DNA of 16,898 bases from Pseudomonadota bacterium (lineage in GTDB: Bacteria; Pseudomonadota; Gammaproteobacteria; Burkholderiales; Thiobacillaceae): contig JAJYXA010000470.1 of NCBI GenBank assembly GCA_021791235.1, positions 1-16,898 of the forward strand. The letters are read 5' to 3'. Shown piece by piece: positions 10,130 through 16,898 of the stretch. Made by a program: the position numbers and the translations under genes. Each line of letters opens with the position of its first letter. Position 1 is the stretch's first letter. The notes below the pieces were generated by a model, which saw nothing but the letters and a program-made list of their open reading frames with translations, ran no database searches and had not been told where the DNA came from.

Positions 10130-13100
10130 CGCGGCGTCTCCGCCCGCGCCAGCAACTCGGCGAAATCGTAATTCACGCTGGTCACGCCGAAGTCCGGCTC
10201 GCGCTGGAAAGGCTGGCGCAGGTAGTGGCTGCGGTGGGTTTCCTGGCCATTGAGTTCGCCGGTGAATTCGACGATGGCGAGGATGAAGTCGTCCGGTTTG
10301 TTGAGCGAGTAGAGAACCTCGTTCCTCGTCACGGTGATGGTGGGCGCACCGGAAACCCGCCCCTTCACTTCGATGAAGCGCAGCTTGCCGGTGTCAGGAA
10401 TCCGGCTTTCGATGTCGTAGCCGAGCTTCTCGAATTCGCGGTCGGTGGGCTCGAAACCCAGGCTGCGCTCGATGTCCATGACGATGGCGCGGGCACGGGC
10501 GGCACTGATCTGGGTATCCACCGGTGCTGTGGAATTGCCAAGAGAGGCAGATGCCTGTCCGGTCATGGCTCTGATCAGGCCCATCGGCACCACCAGCAGT
10601 CCGCCCAGCACCACGGGAGGCAGAGGCGAGAGTTGGGCTTCGAGCTTCAGTTCTTCCAGCCGCTGTTGCAGCCGCCCTTGCAGCAGGTCGGCGCGCTTCC
10701 TGGCTTCATTGGAGTTGAGTTTGGCGTTCGGCCGGCCGGCCTGCTCCTGGAGCTTGAGTTCTTCGGCGCGGTGGTCCCAGTAGGTGATTTCCTTGGTGAG
10801 CCGTTCTTTCACCGCCGCCTCGGTCTTGACCATGAGTTCGAGCTTATGGCCACGTACTTCGGCCAGGTGCTCCGGCACCACGTCGGCGATGGCGTGAGCC
10901 TGTGCCTTTTGCTCCAGCCCACGTTTGATCCACTGGCATTCGGGCCGGTCGAGGATGGCTTCACAGCCGGGCTCGCCCGCCGCCAGGGGGCGGTAGTCGA
11001 GATAGGGGGCGTAATGGACGTGGCGGGCGGCGCCGTCGGCGTCCATCTCGACGTAGAGCATGCGCCTGGAGACGACGCGGCGCTCGCCGGCGCGGGTGAT
11101 GCCGGCGTCCTGGATCGCGTGCTCCAGGTAGAACAGAACGCGGGGCCGGGTGCCGGCATCACGCTCATCGACCAGCATGGTGCCGCGTTTCAGCAGATCC
11201 CGATTGCGCTCCAGCGTGAGGTCGATGACGGCGTCGAGCAGCGGGTGGCCGGGACAGACAAAGGCGGCCAGCGGCTCGCCCTGCGGGGCCACCAGGGATT
11301 TCTCGAAGGCGATGCGTTCGTAACGCGGCAGCACGGGTTCGCCAATGCCGATGAGGCGATCCCGGTTGCGCACCGGAGCGGGAACGTGGGTGATCTCATA
11401 GCGTCTGGCCTCCCGTTGTTTCACCGCACCTCCGAGCCGTTTGAAGGCTTCGTGAAAGAAGGATTCGATGTAGTGGGGTTGCAGGCGGCGGGCATCGGCG
11501 CGTTCCATGTCTTCGCGGATGCGCCGCACCTGGCTGAGATCCATGGCGTCGGGAACCAGTGCGCCTTCATCGAGCAGCTCCTGAAGATGCTTGCGGTCGA
11601 GCGAGGTATCGAGCACGGTGCTGAGGTAAGCCTTGACCTCCGGCTGTTCGCCGTGGCGGATGGCTTCGATCAGCAGCTCGCGCAAGGATTTGCCTTCGAA
11701 CTGGAGTTTGCCGAGGACGTCAAATACCTGTCCGCCCAGCGTCTGGCGCGCCTGTTCGAGCTTCTCCAGCAGCTTGCGGTAGACGTCGCCCTCGCGGGTT
11801 TCCTCGGCCACCAGGTTCCACAGGCGACAGACCTCGGTCTGGCCGATGCGGTGGATGCGGCCGAAGCGTTGTTCGATCCGGTTGGGGTTCCACGGCAGGT
11901 CGTAGTTGACCATCAGGTGTGCGCGCTGGAGGTTGATGCCCTCGCCCGCGGCGTCGGTGGCCAGCAGCACCTGCACCTCGGGGTCGTGCCTGAAGGATTC
12001 CTGCACCTTCAGGCGTTCTTCGCGGCCGATGCCGCCGTGGATGACGACCACGGCTTCCTTGCGGCCCAGCAAGGTCGTGATGCGGCTTTCCAGATAGTTG
12101 AGCGTGTCGCGGTGCTCGGTGAAGATGACCAGCTTCTGGCGCGGCGAGGGCCTGGGCGGCGGGATCGCGCCGGCGCCATAGGGGGCGTCAGATTCGGCGA
12201 CATGGTGAACGACGGCCCCGGGGGTGAAAATTTCCCCGAGCAGACTGGCCAGTTCGCGCCACTTGGTATCGGTGCCGCTGCGACGAACCGCCAGGGCCTG
12301 GGCTTCCAGCCCCTGCAGGGTTTCGATTTCGATGCGCAGCTCGGCAATGGAACGGGCGGCGGTGGCCTGGTCGAGGATCTCCTCCTCGGCGGCCTCGACT
12401 TCGTTGTCGGGCGCTTCTTCCAGATCCTCCACATCTTCGCTATCGAGGTCAGGAACAGTGGCCGCCACGATGGGCGCGGCCTGGCCGCCGCGTTGCAGCA
12501 CTTCGAGTTCCCGCAGCCGGCCCTCCAGGCGCTCGCGCCGACGGCGCAGGGACTGGCTGATGGCCTCGGGCGAGGAGGCCAGCCGCCGCTGCAGGATGGT
12601 CAGTGCAAAGCCGACGGTGCCGGCGCGTTTGTCGTTTTCCAGGGCTTCGGCGCGATTGAATTCCTCGCGCACGTAGTCGGTGACGATCTTGTAGAGCTGG
12701 GCTTCGGCGTCGGACAGCTTGTAGGGCACGGTGTAGGCGATGCGCTGAGGGAACAGCGGCGTGCCGTCGAACTTGAGCAGTTTCTCCTTCACCATCCGGC
12801 GCATCAGGTCCGAGACGTCGGCGGTGTGCACGCCATCGCGGTAGCGCCCCTCGAATCGGTCTCCGTCCAGGAGCGCCATGAACAACTGGAAGTCGGCTTC
12901 CTTGCCGTTGTGCGGCGTCGCCGTCATCAAGAGGAAATGCCGGGTGAGGGTCGAGAGCAGTTGGCCGAGCCGGTAACGCTTGGTGTATTTGGTTTCGCCG
13001 CCGAACACCGTCGCCGACATCTTGTGCGCTTCGTCGCAGACCACCAGGTCCCAGCGGCAATCGGGTGCCTGGAGCTTCTGCTGCACGTCTTCGTTGCGCG

Positions 13101-13725
13101 AAAGCTTGTCGAGGCGGGCGATGACCAGATTGGTTTCGAGGAACCAGTTGCCGGTGCGTGCCGCCTCCAGCTTGTCGTTGGTGAGAATCTCGAAGGGCAG
13201 ATGAAAGCGCCGATAGAGTTCGTCCTGCCACTGTTCGGCGAGGCTGCCGGGGCAGACGATCAGGCAGCGTTGCAGATCGCCGCGGGCGATCAGCTCCTTG
13301 ATGAGCAGCCCGGCCATGATGGTCTTGCCGGCGCCGGGGTCGTCCGCCAGCAGGAAGCGCAGCGGCTGGCGCGGCAGCATGGACTCATAGACCGCGGTGA
13401 TCTGGTGCGGCAGCGGCTCGACAACCGAGGTATGCACCGCCAGCACCGGGTCGAACAGATGGGCCAGGCGGATGCGCTGGGCCTCGGACACCAGGCGGAA
13501 GAGTGCGCCGTCACCGTCGAAACTCCAGGGCCTGCCCTGTTCCACGAGTTCCAGACGGGGCTCGTCGTGGCGGTAGAGCAGCTCGTTGGCCACCTTGCCG
13601 GATGCCGTCTTGTAGGTGAGCTCCAGCGCCTCCGAGCCGAACCACTGGACGCTGACGACCGTCACCAGCGCATCGGGGACGATGCCGCGCAGGGCGGCGC
13701 TGGGCTGGAGTTGTTCGAGCTTCAT
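10126..13725 (-). CDS. SNF2/DEAD-type helicase with DUF3883-like C-terminus, helicase component of Hma-like system (DrmD-like)
   Basis: About 1199 residues from the ATG at 13725. A longer GTG start at 13788 adds 21 residues, but MKLEQLQPSAALRG is the usual beginning as I recall the family. Numbered from the GTG: motif I DDPGAGKT (149-156), DEAH (252-255), motif III MTATPHNGK (288-296), then in the second RecA domain ATDAAGEGINL (610-620) and the arginine-finger motif QRFGRIHRIGQ (640-650). An acidic insertion, PDLDSEDVEDLEE and onward, lies at about 446-470. The C-terminus (about 1105-1180, with LRFIEVKGR) resembles DUF3883, a restriction-endonuclease-like fold found on defence helicases. SNF2-type helicases of this build include DISARM DrmD and probably translocate on double-stranded DNA. 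It is the first gene of the operon; all helicase motifs are intact. Confidence 0.9.
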   Translation of the reverse strand: MKLEQLQPSAALRGIVPDALVTVVSVQWFGSEALELTYKTASGKVANELLYRHDEPRLELVEQGRPWSFDGDGALFRLVSEAQRIRLAHLFDPVLAVHTSVVEPLPHQITAVYESMLPRQPLRFLLADDPGAGKTIMAGLLIKELIARGDLQRCLIVCPGSLAEQWQDELYRRFHLPFEILTNDKLEAARTGNWFLETNLVIARLDKLSRNEDVQQKLQAPDCRWDLVVCDEAHKMSATVFGGETKYTKRYRLGQLLSTLTRHFLLMTATPHNGKEADFQLFMALLDGDRFEGRYRDGVHTADVSDLMRRMVKEKLLKFDGTPLFPQRIAYTVPYKLSDAEAQLYKIVTDYVREEFNRAEALENDKRAGTVGFALTILQRRLASSPEAISQSLRRRRERLEGRLRELEVLQRGGQAAPIVAATVPDLDSEDVEDLEEAPDNEVEAAEEEILDQATAARSIAELRIEIETLQGLEAQALAVRRSGTDTKWRELASLLGEIFTPGAVVHHVAESDAPYGAGAIPPPRPSPRQKLVIFTEHRDTLNYLESRITTLLGRKEAVVVIHGGIGREERLKVQESFRHDPEVQVLLATDAAGEGINLQRAHLMVNYDLPWNPNRIEQRFGRIHRIGQTEVCRLWNLVAEETREGDVYRKLLEKLEQARQTLGGQVFDVLGKLQFEGKSLRELLIEAIRHGEQPEVKAYLSTVLDTSLDRKHLQELLDEGALVPDAMDLSQVRRIREDMERADARRLQPHYIESFFHEAFKRLGGAVKQREARRYEITHVPAPVRNRDRLIGIGEPVLPRYERIAFEKSLVAPQGEPLAAFVCPGHPLLDAVIDLTLERNRDLLKRGTMLVDERDAGTRPRVLFYLEHAIQDAGITRAGERRVVSRRMLYVEMDADGAARHVHYAPYLDYRPLAAGEPGCEAILDRPECQWIKRGLEQKAQAHAIADVVPEHLAEVRGHKLELMVKTEAAVKERLTKEITYWDHRAEELKLQEQAGRPNAKLNSNEARKRADLLQGRLQQRLEELKLEAQLSPLPPVVLGGLLVVPMGLIRAMTGQASASLGNSTAPVDTQISAARARAIVMDIERSLGFEPTDREFEKLGYDIESRIPDTGKLRFIEVKGRVSGAPTITVTRNEVLYSLNKPDDFILAIVEFTGELNGQETHRSHYLRQPFQREPDFGVTSVNYDFAELLARAETPR

Positions 13726-13757
13726 TGTCGGGCGGGCTGCTGCCTTCTTCCTGGATT

Positions 13758-13828
13758 CCGGACAAGTCCGGCATTGTCCATCAGCCACCGATCATGAGCA
13801 ATGCAATCGTGCATGATCCGCCCATGAT
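13758..13828 (-). promoter_or_regulatory. Candidate promoter and operator region of the defence operon
   Basis: The 220 bases at 13726-13945 separate the divergent operon and chaperone-like gene. On the minus strand TTGCTC (13801-13796) lies 17 bases before GACAAT (13778-13773), a weak sigma70-like pair. If used, transcription would begin downstream of the GTG at 13788, supporting the ATG at 13725. Overlapping it are two symmetric elements: GATCATG (13790-13796) with CATGATC (13812-13818), and CCGGAC-AA-GTCCGG (13758-13771). A third CATGAT is at 13823-13828. These could bind a repressor, but no regulator gene is present in the window. Confidence 0.3.
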
Positions 13829-13907
13829 GCAGCCAAGCCCTTGCGAACATGTCGTAAAATCCGCCGGTTGAGATCAACGCCCTGCCTATTGAACGATGAG
13901 GAAGGTA

Positions 13908-13949
13908 ATGCCCGAGCGCCCCGCTATTTTAAGGAATGTCCGCTCATGA
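13908..13949 (+). CDS. 13-codon leader-like ORF before the DnaJ-family-like gene
   Basis: An ATG preceded by GAGGAAGG, three bases upstream, opens the short frame MPERPAILRNVRS. Its TGA overlaps the ATG of the next gene (ATGA at 13946-13949). The arrangement would allow translational coupling, with the leader recruiting ribosomes for the downstream gene. The downstream gene has its own AAGGA at 13931-13935, so the leader may be incidental. No function can be assigned from the peptide. Confidence 0.25.
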   Translation: MPERPAILRNVRS

Positions 13950-14686
13950 CCGGGACCCGCGTCAAGACCGTCAACATCGCCACTGCTCATGATCAGGCCC
14001 GCCTGTCAAAAGGACAAAAGGCGTTCAATGCCCTGGTCAAGCAGATTGAAAACAGACGCGCCCGAGTGGCCGACTGGGAGGCAGCCATTCCGCCCTACCA
14101 GCAGAAATATGCCGATGACCTGCTGCCTCTGGTCGAGGCCTCGCTGGATTTGCAGGTCGAGATGGTGCACTGCCTCGACCGGGCCAGCGAGCAGAAAGGG
14201 CTGAGCAAAACAGAACGCGGCATGATCGCAAGCTTGATTACCGAGTTGGCGGGGGCCTTGGTGGCCGATCGCGACGATGCGGAATTGAAAGCCATCTACA
14301 ACAAGCACAGCCGGTCCGACTACGATAGCGAAGAGGCTGCCGCGGTCCAGGACATGATGCTGCAGCTGCTGGAACTGCAACTGGAGCTGGAACACATCGA
14401 CCAGGTGGCCATCAACAACCTCAGCGAAGAGCGGCTGCAGCACTACAACAGGATCCTGAAGGAACAGCTGGCCGAACTGGAGCAGGAGCTCCTGCATATC
14501 GAAGTCCGGTTCAAGGCGCAGTTTGACATCTCCCCGTTCGTGCGCGTGTCTCCCGACACCCTCATGCGCAGCCTCGCCAGCGACATCGACGGCATCCGGC
14601 GGGCCATCCGCGATCTGAAAAGAGATCTGCTGGCATTTGATGACCTCAAGAGGCTCAAGGCCTGGCTCAGGGAAATGCGGCGCTAA
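13946..14686 (+). CDS. DnaJ-family-like helical protein apparently lacking its J domain
   Basis: A 246-residue, mostly helical protein. I recognise both ends as those of a betaproteobacterial protein commonly annotated as molecular chaperone DnaJ. The N-terminal half has KHSRSDYDSEEAAAV at about 120-134; the C-terminal half has LQLLELQLELEHIDQ (139-153) and HYNRILKEQLAELEQE (166-181). In the relatives I remember, about 100 residues with a J domain (including HPD) lie between these blocks; here they are joined directly near residue 136 and no HPD is present. The start at 13946 is supported by AAGGA ten bases upstream and by the family-like MTG opening; the frame is open further upstream to 13841 without family resemblance. 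Without the J domain it should not stimulate DnaK. The gene is separate from the defence operon and divergent from it. Confidence 0.65.
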   Translation: MTGTRVKTVNIATAHDQARLSKGQKAFNALVKQIENRRARVADWEAAIPPYQQKYADDLLPLVEASLDLQVEMVHCLDRASEQKGLSKTERGMIASLITELAGALVADRDDAELKAIYNKHSRSDYDSEEAAAVQDMMLQLLELQLELEHIDQVAINNLSEERLQHYNRILKEQLAELEQELLHIEVRFKAQFDISPFVRVSPDTLMRSLASDIDGIRRAIRDLKRDLLAFDDLKRLKAWLREMRR

Positions 14687-14718
14687 AGTTCTCGCGCGGG
14701 GGCCTGCCGCGAACGCGC

Positions 14719-14724
14719 TATGAT
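14719..14724 (+). promoter_or_regulatory. Possible -10 element before lnt
   Basis: CGCTATGATAA contains TATGAT, a good -10 hexamer, about 60 bases before the lnt start. No convincing -35 is seen at the right distance; a GC-rich stretch occupies it. The rest of the 14687-14782 gap shows nothing else. Confidence 0.3.
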
Positions 14725-14782
14725 AACCGCATATTTCGGCGGTGCGCGATTCGCAGTCACCGCCATCTGGCGGAGCATCGAC

Positions 14783-16291
14783 ATGCGCAATTGGCGGAAA
14801 GCGACGGTTCTGGCTGCGGCGGGCCTGTCCGGCGGGATCTGCGTCCTGGGCTGGGCGCCGTTCGGCGGGTGGCCGCTGTCGCTCCTGGCCTACGCCGTCC
14901 TGTTCCGCCTGCTGCGCACGACGCGGACGGCCTGGCAGGCCGGTATCCTCGGTCTGGCTTTCGGTCTGTCGCTGCACCTGGCCGGTCACGGCTGGGTGCT
15001 GGCGGCGCTGCACCGGCAGTCGGGGCTGGCGCTGGTGCCCGCAGCGCTCGCCACCGCGATCTTCGTCGGCTATCTGGCGTCATTCACGGCGCTGCCCTGC
15101 GCGCTCTGGCGGCTGACGGGCGAGGGCGGCAGGCTGTCGTCGGCTGCGGCCTTCGCCGCGCTGATGACGCTGGCCGAGTGGAGCCGCAGCCTGTTGTTCA
15201 ACGGCTTCACTTCCCTGTCCCTGGGCTACAGCTTCACCGACACGCCCCTGTCCGGCTACGCGCCGGTCGCCGGCGTCTATGGCCTGAGCTTCCTCGGCTA
15301 CGGCGCGAGCGCAGCATTGGCGGCCGGCCGCGCCAGCATCCGTGCCAGTGCGTTGATGCTCGCGGCGATAGCGGCGCTAATGGTCGCCGGCGGCCTCGCC
15401 CTGGGCGGCGTGGCCTGGGTGCAGCCGGCCGGACCGGCGCTCCACTTCCGTCTGCTCCAGACCGGCGTGCCGCAGCAGCGGAAGTTCGATTCCCGCTACT
15501 CGGGGCGGCAGATGCGGCGCCTGCTCGGACTCATCGAGCAGAGCCCCGCCGATCTGATCGTGACGCCGGAGACGGCCTTCGCCGCATCCTTGAACGATCT
15601 GCCCGGCGACATTCTGAGCGAACTGCAGCGTTTCAGCCGGTCTAGCCGCAGCCACCTGTTTCTCGGCATCGCCACGCTCTCGGCCGATGCCCAAGGCCAC
15701 AACAGCGTCATCCAGATCGCGCCGGATGCGGACCGGATCGCGCGCTACGACAAGGTGAGACTGATGCCCTTCGGCGAATACGCGCCGGCCGGTTTCTCCT
15801 GGTTTACCGCCGCGCTCGATATCCCGCTGAAGGATCTGGGTCCGGGTTCGCCCGGGCAGCGGCCGCTGATCCTGGGCGCTGCGCGCATCGGCATCCTGAT
15901 CTGCCACGAGGATCTGATCGGCCGGGATCTGCGGCGCTGGCTGCCGCAGGCCGGCTTGCTGCTCAACCCGAGCAACCTGGCCTGGTTCGAAGGCAGCCTC
16001 GCCATCGGCCAGCGGCTGCAAATCGTGCAGATGCGCGCGCTCGAAGCGGGTCGGCCCATTTTGCGCGTTGCCAATACCGGAGTGACGGCCTTGATCGACC
16101 ATCGCGGCCGGGTGCGCAATCGCCTGCCGGAAATGCGCGAGGCCACGCTCGTCGGGCAGGTGCAGCCGATGCGCGGCTCGACGCCTTACGTGCGTTTCGG
16201 CGACCTGCCGGTGGTGCTCGGCTGCGCGGCCGGTGCGCTGCTCCATTGTCTGAGGTGCCGCCAGGTTTTCAATTTCTGGCCGAGTCTATAA
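14783..16291 (+). CDS. lnt: Apolipoprotein N-acyltransferase
   Basis: A 502-residue inner-membrane enzyme that adds the third acyl chain to the N-terminal diacylglyceryl-cysteine of lipoproteins, the last step of lipoprotein maturation. The first half is a series of hydrophobic membrane segments; the second half is the periplasmic nitrilase-like domain. The catalytic triad is present: Glu263 in TPETAF, Lys324 in YDKVRLMPFGEY and Cys374 in LICHEDL. The length is close to the E. coli protein. ATG 14783 is chosen because GGAG lies about eight bases upstream and the MRNWRKATVLAAAG beginning leads directly into the first membrane helix; an upstream ATG at 14720 lacks this. Some family positions are unusual: CHE instead of CYE, SNLAWF instead of SNDAWF, and LLQTGVPQ instead of the common QGNIPQ. 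Confidence 0.93.
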   Translation: MRNWRKATVLAAAGLSGGICVLGWAPFGGWPLSLLAYAVLFRLLRTTRTAWQAGILGLAFGLSLHLAGHGWVLAALHRQSGLALVPAALATAIFVGYLASFTALPCALWRLTGEGGRLSSAAAFAALMTLAEWSRSLLFNGFTSLSLGYSFTDTPLSGYAPVAGVYGLSFLGYGASAALAAGRASIRASALMLAAIAALMVAGGLALGGVAWVQPAGPALHFRLLQTGVPQQRKFDSRYSGRQMRRLLGLIEQSPADLIVTPETAFAASLNDLPGDILSELQRFSRSSRSHLFLGIATLSADAQGHNSVIQIAPDADRIARYDKVRLMPFGEYAPAGFSWFTAALDIPLKDLGPGSPGQRPLILGAARIGILICHEDLIGRDLRRWLPQAGLLLNPSNLAWFEGSLAIGQRLQIVQMRALEAGRPILRVANTGVTALIDHRGRVRNRLPEMREATLVGQVQPMRGSTPYVRFGDLPVVLGCAAGALLHCLRCRQVFNFWPSL

Positions 16292-16328
16292 CATGAGCGC
16301 GCTCATGCCACCGACCCGAGGATGACTC

Positions 16329-16898
16329 ATGGATGCCGAAGATGTCGATTTCTCCGATTTCATCGCTTCGTCGATACACGACATCAAGAACTCGCTCAAC
16401 GTCCAGTTGGGTTCCCTGGAAATGCTGGCGGACCGGTGCCGGCAAAGCGGCGACACGGCGATCGTGGAACGGCTCGCGCCGATGATCTACGAAGCGAACC
16501 GGATGAACGGCAATCTGATCCAGATTCTGAGCCTCTACAAGCTGGGCAAGTCGATCTATCCGATCGACTTCTCGGATCAGACGGTCCGGGAAGTGATCGA
16601 GGAGGTGCTGTTGCAGAGCCAGTCGATCATGGACGCCAAGGGCATCGGCCTGTCGCTGGACTGCGCCGACGACTGCCATTGGTATTTCGACCGGGATCTG
16701 GTGGCGGGGGTGCTGATCAACGCGCTCAACAACGCCTACCATTACACCGACGACAAGATCCGCGTGGTGGCCGCCATCGTCGGAGGGTTTCTCGAGATAC
16801 GCGTCGAGGACAACGGCGCCGGCTACCCGGAGAGCTTCCTGCAGGCGAACGTCTCTGCGGCCAAGGGGATCAGCTTCGTCAGCGGCAGCACCGGACTG
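16329..16898 (+). CDS. Sensor histidine kinase without sensory domain (3' end outside window)
   Basis: From ATG 16329 the frame stays open to the window end (190 codons). GAGGA lies about six bases before the ATG. The protein opens almost at once with a phospho-acceptor helix, SIHDIKNSLN, with His17 and Asn21 (HDxKN type). The HATPase_c domain follows: N box with Asn131 and Asn135 in NALNNAYHYT, G1 box DNGAG at 161-165 and the beginning of the G2 box (STGL) at the window edge. No membrane segment or PAS domain precedes the H box, so this is a short cytoplasmic kinase probably controlled by a partner or a receiver-domain protein encoded nearby. The gene begins 37 bases after lnt and may be cotranscribed. 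Confidence 0.87.
   Translation, partial: MDAEDVDFSDFIASSIHDIKNSLNVQLGSLEMLADRCRQSGDTAIVERLAPMIYEANRMNGNLIQILSLYKLGKSIYPIDFSDQTVREVIEEVLLQSQSIMDAKGIGLSLDCADDCHWYFDRDLVAGVLINALNNAYHYTDDKIRVVAAIVGGFLEIRVEDNGAGYPESFLQANVSAAKGISFVSGSTGL

Noticed and set aside
13726..13788. GTG start of the helicase at 13788
   Set aside because: No ribosome site precedes it, the 21 extra residues look unlike a helicase N-terminus, and a possible promoter overlaps it; the ATG at 13725 is preferred, although it also lacks a clear ribosome site.
10012..13797. A very long open frame on the plus strand antisense to the helicase (1261 codons)
   Set aside because: It mirrors the helicase, whose motifs are complete on the minus strand; long antisense frames are expected in GC-rich coding DNA, and this one has no recognisable domain.
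13841..13945. N-terminal extension of the chaperone-like gene to 13841
   Set aside because: There is no ribosome site and no family-like sequence; ATG 13946 has AAGGA at a good distance.
16269..16742. Minus-strand open frame of 157 codons after lnt
   Set aside because: The plus strand here encodes a histidine kinase with H, N and G1 boxes; the minus frame is its antisense shadow.

Overview
The window is GC-rich (roughly two-thirds G+C by eye) and chromosomal. Its housekeeping genes are the C-terminal end of a formate dehydrogenase alpha subunit, a DnaJ-family-like protein, apolipoprotein N-acyltransferase (lnt) and the start of a histidine kinase. Together with the style of the short GC-rich palindromes, these suggest a betaproteobacterium, possibly of the Rhodocyclales. 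That placement is an inference from family resemblance only.

Layout. Positions 1-690 (+) are the end of a formate dehydrogenase gene. From about 13725 down to 710, everything lies on the minus strand in one tightly packed run, read in this order: SNF2/DEAD-type helicase with a DUF3883-like C-terminus (13725-10126); a broken remnant of an AlbA_2 (Schlafen-type) ATP-binding protein (10129-9906); an SMC/ABC-like AAA ATPase (9909-8689); a DUF4276 TOPRIM-like protein (8699-8091); a DUF1156 DNA methyltransferase (8094-5194); a MntA nucleotidyltransferase (5183-4878); a HepT HEPN protein (4891-4553); a HEPN+DUF499 ATPase (4546-1199); and an EVE-domain protein (1186-710). Gaps are at most 12 bases or are short overlaps, two of them ATGA junctions. 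A 220-base divergent region then separates this operon from the plus-strand genes: the DnaJ-family-like protein (13946-14686), lnt (14783-16291) and a histidine kinase cut by the window edge (16329-16898).

How the genes may work together. The helicase, DUF1156 methylase and DUF499 ATPase together match the helicase-methylase-ATPase composition that the PADLOC authors proposed as a putative antiviral system (Hma); it also recalls DISARM and BREX/Pgl. The methylase would mark self DNA, and the helicase and ATPase would act on unmarked DNA. Two further modules sit inside the operon: an ATPase+TOPRIM-like pair resembling the PARIS/AbiL style of abortive defence, and a HepT/MntA toxin-antitoxin pair. 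An EVE protein, a family that binds modified bases, closes the operon. The assembly therefore looks like a composite defence operon.

The operon carries several scars: the frameshifted AlbA_2 remnant, a GC-rich palindromic repeat inserted in frame in the methylase, and a lower-GC patch across the methylase DPPY region. Outside the operon, the DnaJ-like protein appears to have lost its J domain by an in-frame deletion. No tRNA, rRNA, CRISPR array, integrase or transposase was seen.
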